Assembly (NCBI GenBank): GCA_964614215.1
Contig: CAZTKP010000149.1
Span: 1-6,539 of the forward strand
Origin: CAZTKP01 sp964614215
Lineage (GTDB): Bacteria; UBP6; UBA1177
Direction: 5' to 3'
Length of the DNA: 6,539 nucleotides
The notes below the pieces were generated by a model that ran no database searches, was not told the DNA's origin, and saw nothing but the letters and a program-made list of their open reading frames with translations. This document shows, in pieces, positions 1 to 4,998 of the stretch. The position numbers and the translations under genes were made by a program. Positions within the stretch are counted from its first letter, which is position 1. Every line of letters begins with the position of its first letter.

Positions 1-1404
1 GGAAGCTTCTTTAATTCCCTGAAGTCCACGGACAGGAGTGAAGTTAAGAAGTGCAGGAAGTGCTTCGCCTACTACGATCTCGTAAACGGTTCTAAGAGCT
101 GCTTCCATAACACCGCCTGAGTTGGCGAAGATATCTGCAGCACCAGTTGAAACGCCCATCGGATCATCAGGTTTGATCTCTTCAAGTCTGTTAAAATCAA
201 TGTTTGCTTCCTTGATCATCTTAGCGAACTCTCTTGTTGTAAGAACAACATCGACATCCTGATATCCGCTATCGTTCATTTCAGGTCTTTCACACTCGAA
301 TTTCTTAGCTGTACAAGGCATTATTGAGATAACCTTGATCTTTGCAGGATCGATACCTGCTTTTTCAGCATAGTAAGTTTTTGCAAGAGGACCGAACATC
401 TGCTGAGGTGACTTACATGTTGAGATGTTGTCAAGAAATTCCGGATAGTAAGTTTCTACGAACTTGATCCATCCCGGTGAGCATGATGTGAACATCGGGA
501 AAGCAACATTCGGGTCACCATCCTTAAGAGCCTTTGTTACACGGCCGAGGAACTCTGTTCCCTCTTCCATAATTGTAAGGTCGGCAGTGAAATCTGTATC
601 CATAGCCTTATCGAAACCGATCTTCTTGATAGCTGCGAACATCTTTCCTGCGCTGAGGTAACCTTCTTCAAGACCGCATGCTTCACCGATTCCGGCTCTG
701 ATAGCAGGAGCAGTCTGAACAACTGTATGGATCTCTGGATCTTCGATGAAAGCCCATGCTTTATCTGTGTCATCTCTTTCAGTGATCGCGCCTACAGGAC
801 AAACCATGATGCACTGACCACAGGAAACACATGCAGTTTCTGCAAGAGGTCTTTCCATTGTTGTCATTGCCATTTTTTCGTATCCGCGGCCGGTCCACTC
901 AAGAGCGTTTACTGTCTGGATCTCGTTACACATACGGATACATCTTCCGCAGTTAACACACTTTGAAGGATCTCTGTGAATTACACTTGAATGATCCATC
1001 GGGTGCTCGAAATCAGGCTGTACTTCAAATCTTACGTCCTTGATATTAAGCTTGTCAGCAAGATCCTGAAGTTCACAGCTGCCGTTACTGTCACAGCTGA
1101 GACATTCGGTATTGTGACGTGAGATGATAAGCTCAACTGTCATCTTACGGGCTCTTCTAAGCTCAGGAGTATTGGTCCTGACCTTCATTCCGTCCCATAC
1201 TTTGAAAGCACATGATGGCTGAAAAGTCGGCATACCTTCAACTTCTACGATACAAACACGACAGTTTCCTGTCTTTCTAAGATCAGGGTGGTAGCACAGT
1301 GTCGGAATATCAACACCTGCAAGCTGCGCAGCCTGAAGCACAGTGAAATCAGCGGGGACATTAACTTCGAGCCCGTCGATCGTTACTTTTACTTTATCTG
1401 ACAT
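1..1404 (-). CDS. hydA: NAD(H)-linked [FeFe]-hydrogenase catalytic subunit HydA (HndD-like), C-terminus cut by window edge
   Basis: Catalytic subunit that reduces protons or oxidises H2 in the cytoplasm. The 468 codons present run in one uninterrupted frame to the window edge. Domains in order: N-terminal [2Fe-2S] fold with C37, C48, C51 and C65; a His/Cys [4Fe-4S] site with H97, C101, C104 and C110; two ferredoxin-type [4Fe-4S] sites (C149/C152/C155/C159 and C192/C195/C198/C202); then the H-cluster domain with TSCSPGW (306-312) and MPCTAKKFE (362-370). The third H-cluster motif, with the last two cysteine ligands, lies beyond the window. This four-cluster N-terminus is that of the CpI/HndD-type enzymes. 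The ATG at 1404 is preceded by GGAG with 7-nt spacing, and the reading frame opens directly with a typical [2Fe-2S] start. It is the last visible gene of hydC-hydB-hydA. The motif has Ser where the second Cys of TSCCPxW is expected. Family identification is very secure; bifurcating or simple NADH-dependent activity cannot be told from this subunit. Confidence 0.96.
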   Translation of the reverse strand, partial: MSDKVKVTIDGLEVNVPADFTVLQAAQLAGVDIPTLCYHPDLRKTGNCRVCIVEVEGMPTFQPSCAFKVWDGMKVRTNTPELRRARKMTVELIISRHNTECLSCDSNGSCELQDLADKLNIKDVRFEVQPDFEHPMDHSSVIHRDPSKCVNCGRCIRMCNEIQTVNALEWTGRGYEKMAMTTMERPLAETACVSCGQCIMVCPVGAITERDDTDKAWAFIEDPEIHTVVQTAPAIRAGIGEACGLEEGYLSAGKMFAAIKKIGFDKAMDTDFTADLTIMEEGTEFLGRVTKALKDGDPNVAFPMFTSCSPGWIKFVETYYPEFLDNISTCKSPQQMFGPLAKTYYAEKAGIDPAKIKVISIMPCTAKKFECERPEMNDSGYQDVDVVLTTREFAKMIKEANIDFNRLEEIKPDDPMGVSTGAADIFANSGGVMEAALRTVYEIVVGEALPALLNFTPVRGLQGIKEAS

Positions 1405-1423
1405 TTTTTAACTCCATTTTTGA

Positions 1424-2680
1424 TCAGTTAGCCAATATTTCGCCTTTGTAGTGCTCAATTGCGTCAAGTACAGGATTGATACAAGCCTGTCCAAGACCAC
1501 AGATAGCGCCCTTACTCATTACAAGGCAAAGCTCTTTAAGAAGTTCAAGATCACTTACAGTTCCCTCACCGAAAGCAAACTTTTCAAGTATCTCTCTTAC
1601 TCTGTGAGTTCCTTCTCTACAGATAGTACATTTTCCACAGCTCTCATGTTCAAAGAACTCTGCAACTGTAAGAAGATGATCAACAATGTTTCTGGAATCG
1701 TTACATACGAAGATAGATCCTGTTCCGTAACTTACGTTGAACTCGCAGCATCTTTCATATGTCCATACCTTTCCAAGCATCTCAGGAGTGAAAATGTTTC
1801 CTGAACTTCCACCGATCTGTGCGAACTTTATGTTTCCGCCACTAGCTCCCTTACCATATTTTTCGATAACTTCACCGAAAGAAATGTTAAGAGGAGTTTC
1901 AAGGATACCGGGCTCGTTAACATCGCCTGAAAGCATGAAAAGCTTTGTTCCGGGGCTGCATGAAGGTCCAAGATTTCTGAACCACTCGGAACCCTTATTA
2001 ATAATATGAGGAACGTTTGCGATAGTCTCAACGTTATTAACAATGGTGGGTTTTCCAAAAAGTCCCTCTACCGGAGGATACGGAGGTTTAAGTCTGGGCT
2101 CGCCTCTCTTTCCTTCGATAGAATCGATAAGAGCTGTCTCTTCTCCGCACACGTATGCGCCGCCGCCTTCAGCTACTGAAAGCTCAAAGTTGAAGTCTGT
2201 TCCGAGGATCTTTTCACCGAGAAAACCTTTTTCCTCAGCAGCTTCAATAGCCTTTCTAAGTGTATTGATAGGTTCTCTGTATTCACCACGGACATAGATA
2301 AAACCTTTTGTTGCACCGATAGCGTAGGCACCAATCACGATACCTTCAATGATCTGATGCGGATCACCTTCCATAAGGATCCTGTCCTTAACTGTGCCAG
2401 GCTCACCTTCATCTGCATTGATGATGATGTATTTCTGATCTGCCTGTGCATTGTAGGTGAACATCCATTTTCTTCCAGTCGGGAAGTTTGCACCGCCACG
2501 GCCGCGAAGACCTGAGTCACTGACAACGTCAATAACTTCTTTTCTGTCCATACCGATCACCTTCTTAAGAGCTTCGTATCCGCCATTGGCAACATACTCG
2601 TCAACTTTCAAAGGATCGATAACGCCAACATTCTTAAGAAGAACATTGTCGGTTGAAAGTATTTTTGCATTGTATTTCAT
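1424..2680 (-). CDS. hydB: NuoF-like NADH/FMN subunit of the [FeFe]-hydrogenase, short HydB
   Basis: Flavin subunit that exchanges electrons with NAD(H) and passes them to HydA through iron-sulfur clusters. It has 418 residues. The FMN/NADH fold shows GLRGRGGANFPTG (57-69), NADEGEPGTVKDR (88-100), the glycine-rich EGGGAYVCGEETA (171-183) and the conserved PTIVNNVET (211-219). An SLBB-like region follows, then a [4Fe-4S] site from C348, C351, C354 (ESCGKCTICREG) and C394. The length matches complex I NuoF. Thermotoga-type HydB and HndC are longer because they carry an N-terminal thioredoxin-like [2Fe-2S] domain and a C-terminal 2[4Fe-4S] domain; both are absent here. The stretch at about 305-328 (CCEFNVSYGTGSIFVCND) departs from the usual glycine-rich sequence. 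The ATG follows GGAGG by 7 nt; 13 nt separate it from the hydC stop and 19 nt separate its TGA from the hydA start. The product is secure; the type of electron transfer is inference. Confidence 0.93.
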   Translation of the reverse strand: MKYNAKILSTDNVLLKNVGVIDPLKVDEYVANGGYEALKKVIGMDRKEVIDVVSDSGLRGRGGANFPTGRKWMFTYNAQADQKYIIINADEGEPGTVKDRILMEGDPHQIIEGIVIGAYAIGATKGFIYVRGEYREPINTLRKAIEAAEEKGFLGEKILGTDFNFELSVAEGGGAYVCGEETALIDSIEGKRGEPRLKPPYPPVEGLFGKPTIVNNVETIANVPHIINKGSEWFRNLGPSCSPGTKLFMLSGDVNEPGILETPLNISFGEVIEKYGKGASGGNIKFAQIGGSSGNIFTPEMLGKVWTYERCCEFNVSYGTGSIFVCNDSRNIVDHLLTVAEFFEHESCGKCTICREGTHRVREILEKFAFGEGTVSDLELLKELCLVMSKGAICGLGQACINPVLDAIEHYKGEILAN

Positions 2681-2693
2681 TTCCTTTCCTCCA

Positions 2694-3155
2694 CTATCTG
2701 TACTGTTTCAGAATCGAATTCAGCGACTCAGGAGTCACGTTGCCGTAGATCTTATCATCGATCATTATAGCGGGAGCAGCAGTACAGGTTCCAAGACATG
2801 CAGTCTCTTCAAGTGTAAACTTACCGTCTTCTGTTGTCTCTCCGAAATCGATATCAAGTTCTTTCATCAGAAGCTCTGCAATAACAAGAGAACCCTTCAC
2901 TTCGCAAGGGCCGTCTTTACAGACTCTGATAAGATGTTCTCCTCTTGGTTCTGTTGAGAACATCGTGTAAAAGGAAACGAAGCCGTAAACTTTGTTCAAC
3001 GGCATTTTTGCAAGACGGGAAACTTCTTTTAAAGCCTCTTCTGGAAGCCAGTTACCACAATCTTTCTGAACTTCATGTAGAAGCACCATGAAGTTACCTT
3101 TCTCCGGGGAATAATCCGCGAAGATCTCACGGATCTTTTCAAGATTAACACTCAT
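2694..3155 (-). CDS. hydC: NuoE-like [2Fe-2S] subunit of the [FeFe]-hydrogenase, HydC
   Basis: Small thioredoxin-fold subunit that holds one [2Fe-2S] cluster and docks on the NuoF-like HydB. It is equivalent to NuoE of complex I, HydC of Thermotoga and HndA of Desulfovibrio. It has 153 residues, close to the family's usual size. The N-terminal helical part includes a LHEVQKDCGNWLPEEAL segment (26-42) and the family motif VYGFVSFYTMF (56-66). The four cluster ligands are C79, C84 (CKDGPC), C120 and C124 (CLGTC). The start is fixed by AGGAGG five bases upstream of the ATG. It is the first gene of the operon, 66 nt downstream of the predicted transcription start, and 13 nt ahead of hydB, whose Shine-Dalgarno fills that gap. 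Nothing in it looks broken. Confidence 0.95.
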   Translation of the reverse strand: MSVNLEKIREIFADYSPEKGNFMVLLHEVQKDCGNWLPEEALKEVSRLAKMPLNKVYGFVSFYTMFSTEPRGEHLIRVCKDGPCEVKGSLVIAELLMKELDIDFGETTEDGKFTLEETACLGTCTAAPAIMIDDKIYGNVTPESLNSILKQYR

Positions 3156-3228
3156 TCTTTCCTCCTAGCAAATTTTGGAAGTACTATTACTTACTAAATG
3201 CAAATAACAAAAGCATCTATTCGCTTGG

Positions 3229-3257
3229 AGTATATTTAAAAAAATTTCGCATTTCAA
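3229..3257 (-). promoter_or_regulatory. Predicted sigma-70/sigma-A promoter of hydCBA
   Basis: On the minus strand TTGAAA (3257 to 3252) is followed after exactly 17 nt by TATACT (3234 to 3229). This is a near-consensus housekeeping promoter pointing at hydC. The start of transcription would be near 3222, giving a leader of about 66 nt that ends in the AGGAGG of hydC. I saw no riboswitch or attenuator fold in this leader. The identification rests on consensus match only. Confidence 0.65.
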
Positions 3258-3402
3258 CCTTTTTGAGGCTTTTTTTACAATTTTATTTACACCACTTATA
3301 TGCCTGATTTTACATACTTTTTCGTGCATAAAAAGAATTGATACAGATCGTGTTGTAAACTTTATTCACTTAAATTTTCAATAATGGTCCTTTTCCCTTT
3401 AC

Positions 3403-3412
3403 AAAGGAGGTG
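3403..3412 (+). other. Perfect Shine-Dalgarno sequence without an attached gene
   Basis: AAAGGAGGTG is complementary to the 3' end of 16S rRNA over ten bases. No ATG, GTG or TTG start follows at a usable distance on the plus strand: the next bases are TTAATTAAC, and a non-standard ATT start would give only eight codons. It lies upstream of the predicted ferredoxin promoter. It may be a leftover of a lost gene, a chance match, or part of a binding site. Confidence 0.45.
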
Positions 3413-3421
3413 TTAATTAAC
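3412..3421. promoter_or_regulatory. GTTAATTAAC palindrome, possible operator
   Basis: A perfect ten-base palindrome sits 17 bases upstream of the -35 box of the ferredoxin promoter, in the region shared by two redox operons. The half sites resemble those of the NADH-sensing repressor Rex (TTGTTAA-N4-TTAACAA), but here the half sites abut with no four-base spacer, so a Rex assignment is not supported. The palindrome is plain in the sequence; any regulatory role is a guess. Confidence 0.25.
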
Positions 3422-3438
3422 GGCAGTCTTATTTTTAC

Positions 3439-3465
3439 TTGACAAAAAAATATGTAAGATATAAA
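3439..3465 (+). promoter_or_regulatory. Predicted promoter of the ferredoxin gene
   Basis: TTGACA (3439-3444), a perfect -35 hexamer, is followed by TATAAA (3460-3465). The 15-nt gap is shorter than the preferred 17; shifting the -35 reading by one base gives 16. Transcription would start around 3472, giving a leader of about 40 nt before the ferredoxin ATG. The gene stands alone between this promoter and its own terminator, so a promoter is expected here. Confidence 0.55.
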
Positions 3466-3512
3466 AGTTGAGTGCTTTATAGCCCATTATTAATTGAATT
3501 TTGGAGAAAAAG

Positions 3513-3677
3513 ATGCACAAAATTGATGCTAATCTCTGTACAAACTGCGGCCTTTGTGCCGGTGAATGTCCTGTTGAAGCTATCAGCGAAGGCGATGGCG
3601 TACATGTAATCTCAGATGCATGTGTTGACTGCGGTGCATGCGTTCCTGTATGTCCTGTTGAAGCTATCAGCGGCTGA
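3513..3677 (+). CDS. Small 2[4Fe-4S] ferredoxin, clostridial type
   Basis: Soluble low-potential electron carrier of 54 residues. Two classic CxxCxxCxxxCP motifs bind two [4Fe-4S] clusters: C9, C12, C15, C19 with P20, and C37, C40, C43, C47 with P48. Size and layout match clostridial ferredoxins (about 55 residues), with the two halves related by internal duplication. The ATG is preceded by GGAG with 6-nt spacing. It has its own promoter and a rho-independent terminator, so it is probably monocistronic and highly expressed. It stands head to head with hydCBA and tail to tail with hydF, making it a strong candidate partner of this hydrogenase, although such ferredoxins also serve pyruvate:ferredoxin oxidoreductase and other enzymes. 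The two CPVEAIS segments are encoded by identical DNA. A minus-strand open frame across this gene (3612-3794) is only a shadow. Confidence 0.95.
   Translation: MHKIDANLCTNCGLCAGECPVEAISEGDGVHVISDACVDCGACVPVCPVEAISG
3566..3588 (+). repeat. Direct repeat, copy 1 (within ferredoxin)
   Basis: This 23-nt segment is identical to 3650-3672, exactly 84 nt (28 codons) downstream and in the same frame. It encodes the CPVEAIS segment after the first cluster motif. The codons CCT, GTT, GAA, GCT, ATC and AGC are all the same in both copies. Confidence 0.9.
3650..3672 (+). repeat. Direct repeat, copy 2 (within ferredoxin)
   Basis: Second copy of the 23-nt repeat, encoding CPVEAIS after the second cluster motif, two codons before the stop. 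It also forms the left arm of the inverted repeat that encloses the stop codon. Confidence 0.9.
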
Positions 3678-3679
3678 TA
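3665..3679. repeat. Inverted repeat enclosing the ferredoxin stop codon
   Basis: TATCAG and CTGATA form six-base perfect arms around a CGG centre. The TGA stop codon lies in the right arm. It is the first of three inverted repeats in a row between here and 3720. Confidence 0.5.
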
Positions 3680-3680
3680 A

Positions 3681-3700
3681 AGAATTTGTCTTTAAATTCT
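3681..3700. repeat. Inverted repeat just before the terminator
   Basis: AGAATTT (3681-3687) and AAATTCT (3694-3700) are perfect seven-base arms with a six-base loop. The repeat touches the base of the terminator stem. It is A/T-rich and by itself weak, but it may stack on the terminator hairpin or help stop minus-strand transcripts coming from hydF. Confidence 0.5.
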
Positions 3701-3728
3701 GGGCCTCCGTAAGGGGGCCTTTTTTTTT
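3701..3728 (+). terminator. Rho-independent terminator of the ferredoxin gene
   Basis: GGCCTCC (3702-3708) pairs with GGGGGCC (3713-3719) through seven base pairs including one G-U, with a GTAA loop. Nine T bases (3720-3728) follow at once. The structure begins 23 nt after the ferredoxin stop codon. The minus strand has A bases ahead of the hairpin but only a weak T-stretch after it, so it may stop hydF transcripts less well. The hydF stop codon (3727-3729) overlaps the end of the T-tract. Confidence 0.9.
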
Positions 3729-4998
3729 AGATCTCCGTAAACTTCGCCATCTTTCTTCTGTCTGAAAGATCACTCTTCTTTGTTTTCTTTTCAAAGAGTC
3801 TGTATATCTCCGGAAACGGCTTTAAGGCTCTGGGAAAAACTCCGTGAAGATAACTTATAAGAACACCGTAGTTTGTCATGGGAACATCGATTTCCATTGG
3901 AATTGACTGTCTTCTGAGCATTTCTCTGCGATTGAGCGTACAGGCTCCGCAGTGAACAACGAGGTCATAATCTTTAAGATCATCAGGATATTCATGTCCA
4001 GGCACTGTTTCAATTTTTAACCCGCCGCCTACATGTGCATTGAGCCATCTCGGTATTTTAACCCGTCCGATATCATCTTCAAGAGGATGGTGAGAACAGC
4101 TTTCTGCGATCAGAACTCTGTCGCCCGGCTTTAAGTTTTCAACAGCAAGAACGGACTTCACCATTTCTCCCAGATCTCCTTTCTGTCTTATGGAAAGTAT
4201 GGAAAAGGAGGTAAAGGGAACTTCATCAGGAACATCGGCCGCAACCTGGGAAAAGACCTGAGAATCTGTTATGACAAGCGCCGGAGGTTCTTTCAAAGCA
4301 TTCAATGTTGTTGTCAACTCGCGTTCCTTACACATTATTGGTATTGCATCACCATCAAGTGCATCACGAAGAGCTTTGACCTGAGGCATGATAAGTCTTC
4401 CTTTCGGCGCTCCGAGATCTATCGGAGTAACGAGAACTACTGTATCTCCCGGATGAACGAGATCCCGCAAGAACGGAGGCTCCCATTCTTTAGGAGCGAT
4501 CTCAACTATTCTACCTTTAAGTTCTTGAATTCCCTTGTTTTCTTTAGCACTGACTCTAACAAAAGAACGCTCTGACATCCACTCTCTGACACTATGAGAT
4601 ATTTCCTGATCTGTCTTATTTAGAACTATTATATAAGGAACTTTTTTATCTTCACATTGAGCGATCAGACTATCTTCGAGGTCTCCTGCAACTCCGGAAG
4701 TATCAACAACAATGAGAGCAAGATCTGTCTTTGCAAGGATCTTTTCTGAACGTTTCACCCTCTCTTCACCGAGCTTATCATCAAGATCATCCATTCCTGC
4801 AGTATCAATAAGAACAACGGGACCTACAGACATAAGTTCCATTGATTTATAAACAGGATCTGTTGTCGTTCCCGGTGTATCAGAAACGATAGAAACTGTC
4901 TGGTTTGTAAGAGAATTTATCAGTGACGACTTTCCCGCATTTCTTCTTCCGAAAAAGGCAATGTGCAGTCTGTCGCCTCTTATCGTTTTAGCTTTCAT
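3727..4998 (-). CDS. hydF: [FeFe]-hydrogenase H-cluster maturation GTPase HydF
   Basis: Scaffold GTPase that carries the two-iron precursor built by HydE and HydG and hands it to apo-HydA. It has 423 residues, normal for the family. The N-terminal Era/TrmE-like GTPase domain shows G1 GRRNAGKSS (17-25), a TPGTTTDP switch region (41-48), G3 DTAG (65-68), G4 NKTD (127-130) and G5 SAK (150-152). A middle dimerisation region follows. The C-terminal cluster-binding domain has CSH (C301, H303) and HCGAC (H349, C350, C353); the CxH...HCxxC pattern is diagnostic of HydF. The ATG shares its first base with the last base of the aspA stop (TAATG), and GGAGG lies 7 nt upstream inside the aspA end, so translation is probably coupled. 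No other maturase gene is in the window. The stop codon falls in the T-tract of the facing ferredoxin terminator. Confidence 0.97.
   Translation of the reverse strand: MKAKTIRGDRLHIAFFGRRNAGKSSLINSLTNQTVSIVSDTPGTTTDPVYKSMELMSVGPVVLIDTAGMDDLDDKLGEERVKRSEKILAKTDLALIVVDTSGVAGDLEDSLIAQCEDKKVPYIIVLNKTDQEISHSVREWMSERSFVRVSAKENKGIQELKGRIVEIAPKEWEPPFLRDLVHPGDTVVLVTPIDLGAPKGRLIMPQVKALRDALDGDAIPIMCKERELTTTLNALKEPPALVITDSQVFSQVAADVPDEVPFTSFSILSIRQKGDLGEMVKSVLAVENLKPGDRVLIAESCSHHPLEDDIGRVKIPRWLNAHVGGGLKIETVPGHEYPDDLKDYDLVVHCGACTLNRREMLRRQSIPMEIDVPMTNYGVLISYLHGVFPRALKPFPEIYRLFEKKTKKSDLSDRRKMAKFTEI

Larger units (their letters stand above)
3156..3512. other. Divergent intergenic region between hydC and the ferredoxin gene
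   Basis: This 357-nt A/T-rich spacer separates two start codons that point away from each other. It holds the hydCBA promoter on the minus strand and the ferredoxin promoter on the plus strand. Between them, about 180 nt (roughly 3258-3438) contain no convincing gene. Inside that stretch lie an unattached ten-base Shine-Dalgarno sequence (3403-3412), an overlapping CCTTT-AC-AAAGG inverted repeat (3396-3407) and a GTTAATTAAC palindrome (3412-3421). Several T-runs and a CTTTTT/AAAAAG inverted repeat (3317-3335) are probably only base-composition effects. No RNA gene is recognisable. Confidence 0.85.

Noticed and set aside
464..966. Open frames inside hydA on both strands (464-661, 537-773, 727-966)
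   Set aside because: They overlap the continuous HydA frame, which carries cysteine motifs throughout this region.
1451..2297. Overlapping plus-strand open frames inside hydB (1451-1804, 1737-2009, 2043-2297)
   Set aside because: Antisense to a conserved NuoF-like gene, no Shine-Dalgarno tied to their starts and no recognisable motifs.
2457..2957. Plus-strand open frame of 166 codons
   Set aside because: It lies antisense across the hydB start, the spacer and hydC, all of which have clear family motifs and ribosome binding sites. Its protein is rich in Ser, Phe and Leu, as expected for a shadow frame.
3258..3280. Apparent terminator CCTTTTTGAGGC followed by T bases
   Set aside because: Only three base pairs (CCT/AGG) can form, too weak for a rho-independent terminator.
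3384..3416. Ten-codon plus-strand frame (MVLFPLQRRC) ahead of the orphan Shine-Dalgarno
   Set aside because: No ribosome binding site and no regulatory codon pattern; its end merely reads through the Shine-Dalgarno-like sequence.
3412..3421. Rex operator
   Set aside because: Half sites are similar but the four-base spacer of Rex sites is missing and the outer bases do not match.
3612..3794. Minus-strand 60-codon open frame across the ferredoxin end and terminator
   Set aside because: Antisense to the ferredoxin and through its terminator, overlapping the hydF end in another frame; the protein is low-complexity and basic.
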